64,000 bases of DNA, taken from Cryptomeria japonica. Taxonomy: Eukaryota; Streptophyta; Pinopsida; Cupressales; Cupressaceae. The stretch spans positions 187,882,119 to 187,946,118 of the forward strand of contig NC_081410.1 of the NCBI RefSeq assembly GCF_030272615.1, in the 5' to 3' direction. Within the stretch, counting starts at the first letter, position 1. Each line of letters begins with the position of its first letter. A program made the position numbers and the translations under genes. This document shows positions 1 to 12,154 of this stretch, in pieces. The notes under the pieces are model-generated. The model was not told where the DNA came from, did no database searches, and was given only the letters and a program-made list of their open reading frames with translations.

Positions 1-1
1 T

Positions 2-769
2 GACACCCTTTCATATCAAGAACAAAGTGTCCTTTCAAGTCCCATCCAACATCCACCTCCTAAACAAGATCAAGACATCCCTTCCATCCTCCCTAATAAT
101 CCCTTTACAAACCAATATCAAATTATACCTTTACCTTCATGTCCTAAACAAGATCCCATTATTTCTCCAAATCCTGATCAAGGTCCCTCCATCCCTACAT
201 CTCCATGTCATAATCCTCCATGTTCTTCACAATATTCCCTCTCAAATGAACTTGCCATTTCTCTTAGTGATCCCAATACCTCTACACAAGTTGTTCATGA
301 ACCCCTTATTAATGAAATCACCAATCCAGATCATACTACACAGAACAACTTGTCAACAATTGTTTCATCATCTTGTTCAAGCACAATCATAACACCAGTT
401 AATGAGATCAATGTCTGGTTGACTTCATCATCCTCTTCAAGTGCACCAATAAAAACAGGAATAACACCCGCTCATGTCACAACTTTGAAACCAAAAAAAA
501 TTTGCCTCATACACTCACACTTGATAGACTGGGGGCAAGAGAATCTACCACGATTGGATTTCTTTGAAAATGATAAGGCTATACCTGAGTTCATGGGTTC
601 TAGAGCTGGATTTCCATCTGATGATCCACGGAATCCAAAAAATAAGAAAACCAACATTGGAGATGCTGAACATATACACTTATCTGAGTCCTTATATCCT
701 ATTGGAAAAGACATCTTTATCCAACTTTTCAAACAAAGACCAATGAACTACCTACACAAAACTCCCTAA
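2..769 (+). CDS. Unrecognised Pro/Ser/Gln-rich ORF, 5' end outside window
   Basis: The frame is open without a stop from base 2 to the TAA at 767-769 (255 codons) and enters from outside the window, so the true start is not visible. The first ~110 residues are rich in Pro, Gln, Ser and Asn with short periodic runs (PPKQDQD, PSCPKQDP). Then comes a Ser run and a more globular C-terminal ~95 residues with motifs such as HLIDWGQENLPRLDFF and SLYPIGKDIFIQLF. I do not recognise a domain. It lies 5' of a gypsy-type polypurine tract and LTR on the same strand, so it may be an additional 3' ORF, or the end of the polyprotein, of that element; this is inference from position. Such a long uninterrupted frame among pseudogenes hints at recent activity or selection. 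Confidence 0.5.
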   Translation, partial: DTLSYQEQSVLSSPIQHPPPKQDQDIPSILPNNPFTNQYQIIPLPSCPKQDPIISPNPDQGPSIPTSPCHNPPCSSQYSLSNELAISLSDPNTSTQVVHEPLINEITNPDHTTQNNLSTIVSSSCSSTIITPVNEINVWLTSSSSSSAPIKTGITPAHVTTLKPKKICLIHSHLIDWGQENLPRLDFFENDKAIPEFMGSRAGFPSDDPRNPKNKKTNIGDAEHIHLSESLYPIGKDIFIQLFKQRPMNYLHKTP

Positions 770-3198
770 TCCTATGAACAACATCGATAAAACATTGCAT
801 TATATATAGTTTCTTTTTCAAGCACATCATATTCACAGATTTCATGGCATATAGTTTCTGCATTTTCATATTAGAGTATCAAGAACATAAGGCAAGTGTT
901 CAAGTTTATCATTCGTTTACATTCAAGAGAAACAAGGGTCATCTCCTTTCTTATATATTCGGACATGAAGTCTATGAGGTCCTAAGATCATTCATTCACA
1001 ACATTACCATGTGACGACACTTTACTTCTGGTTGGGTAGTGATTTCACTATTTGAGACTTGTTAACCCAAAATCTATCAATTGCTATATCTCAAACACAT
1101 TAAGAAAATCTCTAATTCATTCTAGACATCTAGTAGATCATTTGACTAGTGAAAAATCTAAAATTCTACTTCAGCGCCACTGTAATTGTCACACCCAAGT
1201 AGGTTTCATCACTTACAAGTCAAGGCAAGAAAATAAAAAGAAAAAGAGCTATGCCAAATATCCATCTCAAGGCAAAAAAAAAAGCAATGATATATAACTG
1301 AAATATCATGTATACAAATGCGATAAAAAAACTTGACTATGGGAACATGCAAGTAACTCCATCAGGGCTATGGATGCCTACTGGCGATGGAGCAATATTT
1401 GAGAAATCACAGTCTATAACCTAATCAGAGCTCTCAAGGCTTGCTGGCAGCGAGGCTCTATTCGAGATGCTTTTGAAGTTAGAATAATCCATGTAGCTAG
1501 TCATATAGGATGCTAAGGATCTTTAGTGAACACAAGAGCAGGAATTAACTCATCTGCACACACATAGGAAAAAGAAGATCAAAGTTTCAAGAACCAATGG
1601 GGAAGTTTTCCGCATCTCCATTTGTAAATCCTAGTCACTAAGTGTGTTGATTTGAATGATCCAAGGGACCTTAAAGATTGATTGACCGCTTCTCTATGAA
1701 ATGTTTTGCACCTCCATTTCAATTGATGTATTACCAATGCTAAAACAAACACAGTCAACCTTGTTCGAATAGGAAATGCATCTTCATCATGCATATTGCA
1801 TTAACATAGGTCATGTCAAAAATTCATTTTTCTCTGCATGCATTTTGCAGATCATCATGTCATACATGTCTACACACTGGGGGCAAAACTGAAAAAATCC
1901 AAAAAACCATATAAAGTCCTGAAAAAATCCTAAAAATCATATAAAGTCCTGAAAAAATCATATAACATCCTTCAACAAAATCATAAAACAGTGAAAAAAC
2001 CTAAAAATACCAAAAACATCCATATAAAGTCTTGAAAAAATCATCCAAAAACACTCAAATATGGAAAACATAACAACCAAAAACATCTGAAAAACAATCC
2101 TTCAAAAATCAACCAAAAACATCTACAAAATGTTCTGAGAAAATTAACCAAAAACATTCAAATATTGATCTACATAATCCAAAAACATCGAAAAAGCTCT
2201 TGGAAAAGAACTAAAAATCGAAAAATCAATCAATCAGAAAAACTTACAATAAAATGTCTTGTGAGAAAACAAATACCCTAGCAGATATCCAGCAAACGCT
2301 TCACACGAAGTCAACAAAGGATATGACTATCCAGTCAAACATGTACAATCAATTGATCAAATTGTCTTATCAATCATATCATATCCATATCAAGTTATCA
2401 TTATATTGTCTTAAATGGAAGAGGATACACTCAAAATCAGACAGGTCAATCTTAAATGGGGTCTGCAACTTTCTGAGATCAAACATTATCAACCATCACT
2501 TCAAGCAACTAAGAATGAAGGCACAAGGTCAGTATGGCTGCTAAATTTTGTCTGGGTCAGTCTTTATCTTTTATCATTTGGTGATAGATTATGTTCCTAT
2601 GCTACTCAAGGATGTCCACAAGTGACTAGAGGAGGTATGATGGGCATTATCTTTTTCTTTGTTTGTTGTTTGTCTGCTATGTGTTTGTTCCTACAATGAG
2701 ATATATTTACATCTTGGTTCCTTATACCCTAATGTGCTAAGCCTCATTGTTCAATAATAAGGCTCAGTGATGAATATATGTTGCGCAATAAAATAAATGA
2801 CACAAGTTTGTGATTCATTCAATTTCATTCTCATTTCATCTCATTTGCTTTTTCTAGTTTTTTGATTCTTTTCTCATCATCTCTTTCTAAATCATTTCCA
2901 ATCAATCATCTTCAATTGCTTCTAATTCTCACCTAACATTATTCTATTTCATTCTTTCATCAATCTATTCTCTCATATTATATCTCAATATTATCTTCAC
3001 ATCATCTATCTCTATCTCTAATCAACTAACCATTCTTCTATCTTTCATCTAACATTCTTCTTTTTTCGAGAGATCATTCATATCTTTAATGCACAAACAA
3101 TCTCTCGAGGGGGCATTACACCCTAAGTATCACTGGGGCATATTGGGGCAAGAAAATTTTTCGTTTTCTTTGAAACAACATCGTTTCGACATTGTCTC
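770..3198 (+). other. Non-coding 3' internal region of gypsy-like element
   Basis: No convincing coding region in 2.4 kb; short ORFs at 1052-1297 and 2254-2699 lack recognisable motifs. Purine-rich GGGGGCAA-type stretches recur (526-535, 1879-1886, 3111-3116, 3138-3163), which is common in the long 3' untranslated internal part of large plant gypsy elements. The segment lies between the ORF ending at 769 and the polypurine tract at 3199. Confidence 0.45.
1888..2050 (+). repeat. A-rich degenerate short tandem repeat
   Basis: A unit of about 30 bp with core ATATAAAGTCCTGAAAAAATC recurs several times with small changes, then decays into AAAAACATC-type motifs up to about 2200. It is non-coding and probably arose by slippage within the retroelement 3' region. 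Confidence 0.5.
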
Positions 3199-3211
3199 AA
3201 AGAGGGGCAAA
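3199..3211 (+). other. Polypurine tract of gypsy-like element
   Basis: AAAGAGGGGCAAA directly precedes TGTAGACACC, the start of an LTR. A purine run immediately 5' of a TG-starting LTR is the plus-strand priming site of LTR retrotransposons. It fixes the left border of the following LTR. Confidence 0.7.
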
Positions 3212-4555
3212 TGTAGACACCTAAAAATGTCTCATTTATCATGTACTAATTATTCCTCTAATTGATTAAATAATTCTTTAATTATTTAATTAAGTTAATT
3301 AATCTTATTCTTCTAATTTCATATTTCCTCATCATCTTACTAATTATTCTATTTTTATTCTTTCATCATTTAATCATTTTAACCATTTTCTAATGTTAAT
3401 TAAATATTTATTATTTAATTAAATTCAATTTCTAAATAATTAAATAGTTTCTTTAAATTATTTAATTAGATAATTAATTCTGATTTTTAATCCCCAATTT
3501 AAATAATCTTTATTATTTAAATAAATTAATTCTATTTTCAATTTCAATCTCCAATCATCTAATTATTCAATCCTCTTCTAAATATTAATTAAATATTTAT
3601 TATTTAATTAATTATGATTTAATTCCTTTAATTTAAATAATCTTTATTATTTAATTAAATTTCATTTCTACATAATTAAATAGTTCCTTTAAATTATTTA
3701 ATTAGCTAATTAATTCTTCCATTTCCAAATCCCCAAATTCTAATTTCATTTAATTTCACATTCTTCTAATTTCTTCCAAATTGAAATACATGTGCATGAT
3801 TTCAAAACCCAAATTGAAAATCAAAGTCAAGTTCTAAATATATTCAAATGCTAAATTGAATTAATAAATTCAATTATTTGAATAAATATCATGCAAAGAT
3901 TAAATTGAAAATCTAAACCTAAATGCAAGCACATGCTAAATTAATTAAATAAATCAATTAATTAATTAAATCATTTATCTCTTTAACTTCTATTTCCATC
4001 TTTCAGTTAGCTTTTTCTAAATTAAGCTCTCTGTGTCATCTTCTTTATTTCCTCCAATCATTCTTTTTCTTCCTTTAGTCAACTTTTTATTAATCAGTTG
4101 ACTTAATTAATCTATTCAATCTATTGAGTTTCACTCCTACAATCAGCATGTGAGCTCACCTGAGTTCCACCCCTTGATCAATCTGTTCCACCTTTCAATC
4201 AATCTTCTCCAAAAATCTATAAATTGAGCATTCAATCTCCATTTTTAATCCTAACAATTCCTCTGAATCACTAACTTTGAATCTTTGTGTCACTTGCAAG
4301 TTACTAGCACAATATCTGAGAGTCATCATACCACAAAGATGAGAAGAGCAATGGAAGCAATATGCAATCTTGGAATAGGGAGTTTTTATTGATTTCATTT
4401 ATAATTCCTATTTTGCTTGATATTGCATCATTTCATTGTCTTGTTTGTTAGATTCTTTGATTAGATAGGGATTCATGATTTCCCTTTGATTCTAGTTGAT
4501 ACATTGTTATTAAGATGAATTTTACATGCATACGAATTCCTCCAATTTGCCAACA
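3212..4555 (+). mobile_element. 3' LTR of Ty3/gypsy-like retrotransposon (right border approximate)
   Basis: Starts TGTAGACACC after a polypurine tract, a start seen in many large plant gypsy LTRs. The body is very AT-rich, with repeated TTATTTAATTAA-type blocks at 3260-3970. A TATA-like CTATAAATTG lies at 4217-4226. The end is not sharp: copia-like LTR sequence begins around 4560 after TTTGCCAACA. The 5' part of the element is outside the window. I read it as inserted in the LTR that ends at 5538. Confidence 0.6.
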
Positions 4556-4559
4556 CTAG

Positions 4560-5538
4560 TAAGCCTTTTAGTTACTGGTAAGGGTTTTACCGACAGAGCT
4601 TTCTTGAAGATCTTTTAATGGATTTGATAAGTGGTGTTGGTGCGGCTTCTAGAAGGTTATCAGGATGCTAATGGTCATCTTGTCCATGTTCCAGTTGATC
4701 GGTGGTGTTTCATTTGGCTTATGGCGACCTATTTTTGGTCTGGTCCTAATCTTCTTAGGTTATGGACCAGTTTGTGTAACGTGTTGGTGAATGCTCCGGA
4801 TGTGTTACCGGTTGGGTTTATTGATTGGTCTATCTTGTTTCAGTCTTAGGCTGACTTGGGTGATCATTGGTTTGTGGGTTTATTGTATTATCTTTTAGGT
4901 GGCTGACCTAATTGTTTAGGTCTTGAGTTGGTATATATTTGATGTAAGATCAATTTATAGATCGTGGTCATTGTATGGGATTATGGTTATGGGATTATCT
5001 GTGTGCGAATAAAGTTCTAATCATATGCAGAGGATTCAGTCAATCATAGGTGATTAAATTTGTTTTGTGTAAGAGGTTTAAGACCTCTGGTATTGATCTT
5101 AACCAAAACTATACTCAAGCATAGGAGATGCTATTCTTGCAGTTCAATCTTTCTGGATTGTAGTCTGATGATTTCTTGTAGTAAGTGAGGCTCTTTAGTG
5201 ATGAACAGTTCACTCTAGGTAGTGTTCCTTCTTGCATGTGTAGGCCCCTTTGTAATCACATACATGTTGCAGAAGTATCATCTAACTGTGGGTAGGCTTC
5301 CCACCATGGTTTTTCCCTTTACCGGGTTTTCGATTGACAATTCTTAGTGTTATGTGTTGTGGATGCATGGTTAATGTTTGATGGTTTATGTTTATACTTA
5401 ATTGATATATCTTCTATTTTGGTATTTGGTTTATGCATTCTGGTAAAAAAATTTAAGTGCTTAAAGTTTCATAATCTGTTGACAATTGATTCACCCCCCC
5501 CCCCCCCCCCTCTTAGTTGTCCACTAGTTATCCTAACA
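4560..5538 (+). mobile_element. Copia LTR fragment E (3' portion)
   Basis: Resembles the internal and 3' parts of the copia LTR at 37012-38261: the same GTGTTGGTGC block, the hairpin GTGGGTAGGCTTCCCAC at 5288-5304 followed by CATGGTTTTTCC, then TGATTCAC plus a run of about 19 C at 5490-5513, and the terminal CTAACA at 5533-5538. The 5' part is missing where the gypsy-like LTR begins. At 5539 the sequence switches without a gap into the minus-strand RT of element A, so E was inserted into A. No left target duplication can be checked. Confidence 0.65.
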
Positions 5539-8017
5539 AGTTTGAGATATAAAGATACATTTTCATGTCTGTGCAATCTACAAACCTAAGAAAAAATTCA
5601 TCTCACCAATCATAGACATCTCAAATTCTTTCTGCCTATCATCGACAAACTTCATACTCATATCATCATCACCACCAAAAAAAATGTCATCAACAAAGAC
5701 TTCAACAATCAGAATGTTATCATTTTCAATATTAAAGTACAGATTATTGTTAGCGGTACCTTTATTAAAACCTAATTTTAACAAGTATTGGTTTAATCTA
5801 GCATACCAGACTCTATGATTTTTTTTCAACCCATAAAGTGATTTCTTCAACTTACATACCATGTCTCCATCATCTGACAGTGAAAATCAATCACGTTGCT
5901 CAAAGTAAACCTCTTCCTCTATATCACCATTCAAAAATGTAGATTTGACATCCATCTGATATACCTTGAAATCTTTATAAGTAGTATAAGAAAGTAACAG
6001 TCTAACAACTTCAATTCTAGCAACCAGAGCAAAATTTTCTTCATAATCAATTCCTTCTTCCTATGAATATCCTTTGCAAACTAGTGTAGCTTTATTTTTT
6101 TACTATTTCACCGGCTTCATTCAATTTGTTCCTAAAAACCCACTTAGTACCAATAACATTTTTATCCTTAGGTCTAGGCACAAGTTCCTAAGTGTTATTC
6201 TTTTCAATCTGATCTAACTCTTCTTCCATGACTCTTATCCAATTTCCATCTTTATAGACTTCAGCAACATCTTTAGGTTCAACTTTAGAAACCTAACATA
6301 CTTCTTTTGCAGCTAACTTTCTTCTAGTTGTCACACGTTTATTCTTATCACTAATAATCTAATTCTCAGAATGATTCAATTTAATATACCTCAGAGTCTT
6401 TTGTTTGCTCTGATCCTCGGGTTCTTGCACATTATCACCAGCAACAACAACATCCGAGTTAACAATCTCTACCAAATTATTTTGCTTAGGTTCTTCAGGT
6501 TGAATAGGAGCTAAGACAACATGTTGACCATCATTATAAACTCTAATATCCTTTCCTAGGTTCTCATCCATCTTCACATTTTCACTCTCAACTATCTTTC
6601 TTAGTCTCTTATTATAGCACTGGTAGGCTTTGCTCTTTGTATAATATCCCAAAAAGATACCTTCATCACTTCTAGTGTCAAACTTTCCAATATCCTCATC
6701 TCTCTTGATATAACATTTGCTACCAAAAACTTTAAAATATTTCATAGTAGTAACATGACCAAACCAAAGCTCATAAGGGGTCTTACCAATATCACCTTTG
6801 ATATGAACTATGTTGACTGTATAGAATGCAGTGCTAATAGCTTCTTTCTAGTAGATCTTAAAAACATTTCCTTCAATCAACATAGTCCTTGCAGCATCCA
6901 AAACAGTACGATTCTTCCTCTCAACAACTCCATTCTGTTGTGGGGTTCTAGGAGCAGATAGTTCTCTTCTAATTCCATTCATCTCATAGAATGAATTAAA
7001 CTCACTGAAACAAAATTCTCCACCTCTATTAGATCTCAGATACTTCAGCTTCAATCCGGACTTAGTTTCAACTTTAGCTTTGAATATCTTGAATTTCACA
7101 AATGCTTCTAATTTTTTCCTTCAAAAAGACAACCCACATCATCCTGGAATAATTATCAATTAGCAACATAACGTATCTATCACCCTGCACACTTCTAATA
7201 TTTGTAGGTCCACACAAGTCAATATGCACAAGATCTAGTAATCCATCAGAAGTATACCATTTACTCTTGAAAGAAATACTTGTTTGCTTACCCATGTGAC
7301 ATTCCTTACATACTAGATTAACAGGTTTAACAATCTTAGGCAGATCTCTAACAACTTGTGTAGAACTAATCTTCATCAATGAATCAAAGTTTATATGACA
7401 CATTCTTCTATGCCACAACCAACTCTCATCGATCTTAGCAATCAAATAAGTTTTCTCACTAGCATTCAAATGAAAAATTTTACCCTCAATCTTAGTCCTA
7501 GATGCAATCTCTATACCAAAGCAATTCTAGATCTTGCATTTACCATCCTTGAATTGTAGATTATAACCCTTATCAGCCATCTATCCAACACTCAAAATAT
7601 TATGCTTCAAACCTTCAACATACAAGACATCATCAGTGTTATGCTTACCATCAAAATAAATAGAACCTTACCCATGAATTAGACAAGATTTGTCATCTCC
7701 AAATCTATCTATTCCACCATCATACCTTTCCATGCTTACAAGTTTTCTTTTATCACCGGTCATATGATGTGAACAACCATTTTCAATCACCCATTCACCC
7801 TTTTCTTCTACCTTAGAAACCAAAGCTTTCTCCTCAATAGAACAACTAGTGGAATTAACAGGTGCAGGTCTATCTTCTTTAATGGAAATAAACACAACTT
7901 CATCTCCTTCTAATTTATCATTTTTACCACATTCATCTACAACATAATAATAGTTCTTTTGGTTCCTAAACTTCTTATTAGACTTGTCAGGCTTATCATA
8001 CTTCTCATGCTTCTAAT
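5539..8017 (-). pseudogene. Element A gag end, protease, integrase and reverse transcriptase remnant
   Basis: Read 8017 to 5539 in several frames. Protease region near 7790: the usual DSG is ENG in VIENGCSHHMTG, so the catalytic Asp is gone. Integrase: zinc-binding His/Cys residues in WLWHRRMCHINF and CKECHMGK (7420-7280); core DLVHIDLCGP and DNYSRMMWV; the second acidic residue is lost (RSNRGGEF where the relatives have D); the Glu side is kept in NGVVERKNRT. Then the GYYTKSKAY and VYNDGQ region, and RT with SLYGLKKN and VFVDDIFFGGDDD (YVDD box as FVDD). The RT ends at ISQT, where LTR E abuts. Numerous internal stops. Confidence 0.85.
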
Positions 8018-8610
8018 ATCTATGGTGCAAGAGCACCTAGCACAAAGGTACACCAGGAGGTTAAAGATCATTTCATGAGTCATTTCACTCATATTTGAGT
8101 TTACATGGTCATTTTAATTTATTTGAGTCCATTGAGTCAAAATGTAAAGGGTTATGAGCCATAATTGTAACAATTTGTAAAAGTTGCTCAAGTTGTCCTA
8201 ATGGGTCCTAGTTGGGTCAAGAAGGTCAAAAATATGTAAACTACCCAAGGAAGGGTAAAATGGATGTAATATGTTATGTTTAGTCCATTTTTTAATATTT
8301 AGAGGGTCCATGTAAATTTTGGAGTCATTCTTACAAAAAATGTAAAAGTTGCCTAAAAGTTGCACAAACAACATTGCAAAAATGCAACAAAAATGATGAT
8401 AAGTTGGTTCCCATTGGTCTTGGAGGTAGTTAGGAAGGTATGAATGGTCAGGAGGCTTTAAATACCATTTTATTATCAATCCAAGTCGAGATTTGAGGAA
8501 GGAGAATATTTTGGTATATTTTGGTGCACTCAATTCTTGTTATTTTGATTGGTTTTAACTATTTCTGAGTTGTTTCCAGGCCTTGTGTGACTTGTATAGC
8601 TTGGAAACAA

Positions 8611-8620
8611 TATATAAATA
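8611..8620 (+). promoter_or_regulatory. Putative LTR TATA box, LTR1
   Basis: TATATAAATA, about 590 bp into LTR1, is conserved at the same place in LTR2 (10833-10842) and LTR3 (12743-12752). In LTR4 it is TATATCAATA (14651-14660), a change expected to weaken it. Assignment as the RNA polymerase II start element is by motif and position only. Confidence 0.5.
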
Positions 8621-8852
8621 GTATTATTAGATAAGGGAATGAATAATCCTTCCTTTGGTTTTGGTTTGGAAAATTTTCATTGTGAAATGAATGAGATATG
8701 AGGATTTTACTAAAAACTACCTAGAAACCCTCATTAACAGTGTTAGTCACAAGAATTTGTTGATATCTCACAATGTGACCATCCAAAAATTTTAATATTA
8801 TGGATTTTAGCAGTGGATTTAATTTAATTCAATATGGGTTTCATTTGGTATT

Positions 8853-9478
8853 GAATGGTTTGGTATTGTGTGAGATATTTGATTCCCTAGGCGGACTGGG
8901 CATGCACATTTCTTGTTTTTTCTATAACAGTCAAAACGATCTCGGGGCAGGGGGCATAAATCTCTAACGAACCGTTGGATCTTTACAATTTTTGGATATG
9001 TTTTAGAAAGACTAGTTATCTATGTCTCCATTGGATCGATTCTAACAATGTGTTCTGGGTTAAAAGATATGAATAATAGAATAAGGAATATCAAAATAGG
9101 GACAGTCAAGTTTGTCATTTTCATTACTAGTCCAAATCATTTTGCAAGTTGGGAATAAGGTGTTTGAATGGTTTGGTATTGTGTGAGATATTTGATGCCC
9201 TAGGCAGACTGGGCATGCAAATTTCTTGTTTTTTCCATAACAATCAAAACAATCTTGGGGCAGGGGGCATAAATCTCTAACGAACTGTTGGATCTTTACA
9301 ATTTTTGGATATGTTTCAGAAAGACTAGTTAGCTATGTCTCCACTGGAGCGATTCTAACAATGTGTTCTGGGTTAAAAGATATGAATAATAGAATAAGGA
9401 ATATCAAAACAGGGACAGTCAAATTTTTCATTTTCATTACTAGTCCAAATCATTTTGCAAGTTGGGAATAAAGTGTTT
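8853..9478 (+). repeat. 313-bp tandem duplication inside LTR1
   Basis: The segment beginning GAATGGTTTGGTATTGTGTG occurs at 8853 and again at 9166, giving a period of 313 bp, with a few substitutions between copies. LTR2-4 hold a single copy. Confidence 0.9.
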
Positions 9479-9697
9479 GTGGATGATAAATGGGACATAA
9501 GAGGCCATTTTTTATCAGCAATAAAGCTTTAATGAAGATTTAACTTCTCATAAATTAAAATGTTGATTGGTTGGTTGTAGGGATAATATGTTAAGCATGT
9601 TGATAATGCCTCTAACTGATTAAAGAATTGTGTTGATATATTGGGCTTCATGGATGGTTTGGAGTCCTTGATTGGAATTTCATGATGCTCTGCATCA

Positions 9698-10244
9698 AAT
9701 TGGTATCAGAGCTAGAAGAGCCTAAGTGTGTGGGTAGAGCGCCAAAGGAGGCAATCCACACCAGGACCTAGCCCAAAAAGATTTGAGATTTTGTGTTACT
9801 GATGAGTTTTGGTTGCAGGTGCTTGTCCATCCAGCTGCAAGAGGAAGTTGGTGTTGTGTATGGACAGACAAGGAAGGTCTGTCAAGGGCCAAAGAGATGG
9901 TCCAGGGCCATGGGATGGTCCATTGGTTGCCAAGAGACTAGGGAGAGAGGCAAGGAGAGGACTCCTAGGTGAGGCAAGAGTTATTGTTTGTTGGTGAGGT
10001 GATGAGAGGTGGACTTATGGTTGGCGAAAGCACCCTATGGAGTAGCCATTTCAAACTCCATTAATAGGAGTAACTGAATAATTGCTTGAAGGCATAGATA
10101 GCAGAGGCATACAAGAAGACAAAGAGGCATAAAGAGGCAAAGGTGAAATGAATACAAAGATGAAGGTTTCAATCTAATTTTTTTCTTGTAGGTTATTATC
10201 CCTATGTTTCCAAGGGACTTGGAAAGCTTTCAAGGTCGGTAGTA
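9698..10244 (+). mobile_element. B internal region 1 (547 bp) with primer site
   Basis: Begins AAT then TGGTATCAGAGC (9701-9712), complementary to the 3' end of plant initiator Met-tRNA. It holds a small ORF (9809-9997, starting MVAGACPSSCKRK) that is also open in copy 2 but has no recognisable domain; it is probably not translated. The 3' border is CAAGGTCGGTAGTA, a poor polypurine tract. No gag or pol. Confidence 0.9.
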
Positions 10245-11607
10245 TGGTGTAGGAGCACCTAGCACAAAGGTACACTAGGAGGTTAAAGATCATGTCATGA
10301 GTCATTTCACTCATATTTGAGTTTATATGGTCATTTTAATGTATTTGAGTCCATTGAGTCAAAATGTAAAGGGCTATGAGCCATAATTGTAACAATTTGT
10401 AAAAGTTGCTCAAGTTGTCCTAATGGGTCCTAGCTGGGTCAAGAAGGTCAAAAATATGTAAAATACCCAAGGAAGGGTAAAATGGATGTAATATGTTATG
10501 TTTATTCCATTTTTTAATATTTAGAGGGTCCATGTAAATTTTGGAGTCATTCTTGCAAAAAATGTAAAAGTTGCCTAAAAGTTGCACAAACAACATTGCA
10601 AAAATGCAACAAAAATGATGAAGAATTGGTTCCCATTGGTCTTGGAGGTAGTTAGGAAGGTATGAATGGTTAGGAGGCTTTAAATACCATTTTAATATCA
10701 ATCCAAGTCGAGATTTGAGGAAGGAGAATAGTTTGGTATATTTTGGTGCACTCAATTCTTGTTTTTTTGATTGGTTTTAACTATTTTTGAGTTGTTTCCA
10801 GGCCTTGTGCTACCTGTACAGCTTGGAAACAATATATAAATAGTATTATTAGATATGGGAATGAATAATCCTTCCTTTGGTTTTGATTTGGAACATTTTC
10901 ATTGTGAAATGAATGAGATATGAGGATTTTACTAAAAACTGCTTGGAAACCCTCATTAACAGTGTTAGTCACAAGGATTTGTTGATATCTCACAATGTGA
11001 CCATCCAAAAATTTTAATATTATGGATTTTAGCAGTGGATTTAATTTAATTCAATATGGGTTTTATTTGGTATTGAATGGTCTGGTATTGTGTGAGATAT
11101 TTGATGCCCTAGGCGGACTGGGCATGCACATTTCTTATTTTTTTCTATAACAGTCAAAACAATCTTGGGGCAGGGGGCATAAATCTCTAACAAACTATTG
11201 GATCTTTACAATTTTTGGATATGTTTTAGAAAGACTAGTTAGCTATGTCTCCACTGGAGTGATTCTAACAACGTGTTCTGGGTTAAAAGATATGAATAAT
11301 AGAATAAGGAATATCAAAACAGGGATAGTCAAGTTTGTCATTTTCATTACTAGTCCAAATCATTTTGCAAATTGGGAATAAGGCATTTGTGGATGATAAA
11401 TGGGATGTAAGAGGCCATTTTTTATCAGGAATAAAGCTTTAATGAAGATTTAATTGCTCATAAATTAAATTTTTTATTGGTTGGTTGTTGGGATAATATG
11501 TTAAGCATGTTGATAATGCCTCTAATTGATTGAAGAATTGTGTTGATATATTGGGCTTCATGGATGGTTTGGAGTCATTGGTTGGAATTTCATGATGCTC
11601 TGCATCA
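10245..11607 (+). mobile_element. B array LTR2 (1363 bp)
   Basis: TGGTGTAGGAGCACC to GCTCTGCATCA. Single copy of the segment duplicated in LTR1. TATA-like TATATAAATA at 10833-10842. Confidence 0.92.
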
Positions 11608-12154
11608 AATTGGTATCAAAGATAGAAGAGCTTGAGTGTGTGGGTAGAGAGCCAAAGGAGGCAATCCACACTAGGACCTAGCCCAAAAAGATTTGAGATT
11701 TTTTGTTATTGATGAGTTTTGGTTGCAGGTGCTTGTCCATCCAGCTGCAAGAGGAAGTTGGTGTTGTGTATGGGCAGGCAAGGAAGGTCTGTCAAGGGCC
11801 AAAGAGATGGTCCAGGGCCATGGGATGGTCCATTGGTTGCTAAGAGACTAGGGAGAGAGGCAAGGAGAGGACTCCTAGGTGAGGCAAGAGTGATTGTTTG
11901 TTGGTGAGGTGATGAGAGGTGGACTTATGGTTGGCGAAAGCACCCTATGGAGCAGCCATTGCAAACTCCATTAATAGGAGTAACTGAATAATTTCTTGAA
12001 GGCATAAATAGCAGAGGCATACAAGAAGAAAAAGAGGCATAAAGAGGAAAAGGTGAAATGAATACAAAGATTAAGGTTTCAGTCTAATTTTTTTCTTGCA
12101 GGTTATTATCCCTATGTTCCCAAGGGACTTGGAAAGCTTTCAAGGTCGGTAGTA
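11608..12154 (+). mobile_element. B internal region 2 (547 bp)
   Basis: Same length as copies 1 and 3. The primer site is slightly mutated (TGGTATCAAAGA at 11611-11622). The short ORF at 11719-11907 nearly matches that of copy 1. Confidence 0.9.

Larger units (their letters stand above)
8023..9697 (+). mobile_element. B array LTR1 (1675 bp, with 313-bp internal duplication)
   Basis: Starts TGGTGCAAGAGCACC right after ATCTA and ends GCTCTGCATCA before the primer site. Subtracting the tandem copy (8853-9165 and 9166-9478) leaves 1362 bp, the length of LTR3. A TATA-like element lies at 8611-8620. The short minus-strand ORF at 8198-8533 recurs in the sister LTRs and is not gene-like. Confidence 0.92.

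Noticed and set aside
2254-2699. Two overlapping plus-strand ORFs of 96 and 94 residues
   Set aside because: No recognisable motif; they lie in the AT-rich non-coding 3' part of the gypsy-like element.
4446-5538. LTR E as a complete LTR from TGTTAG (4446) to CTAACA (5538)
   Set aside because: The inverted ends fit, but the 4446-4555 sequence follows smoothly from the gypsy-like LTR, and the flanks TTGTT and AGTTT do not match; a truncated LTR is the safer reading.
4631-5589. Plus-strand ORFs of 72 and 80 residues
   Set aside because: Within LTR fragment E; the second includes a proline run that is only the C-tract at 5490-5513.
8198-8533. 111-residue ORF recurring at 10420 and 12330 (MSAPKYTK...)
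   Set aside because: It lies antisense in the LTRs of element B and recurs only because the LTR is repeated; it is truncated in LTR4 and shows no domain.
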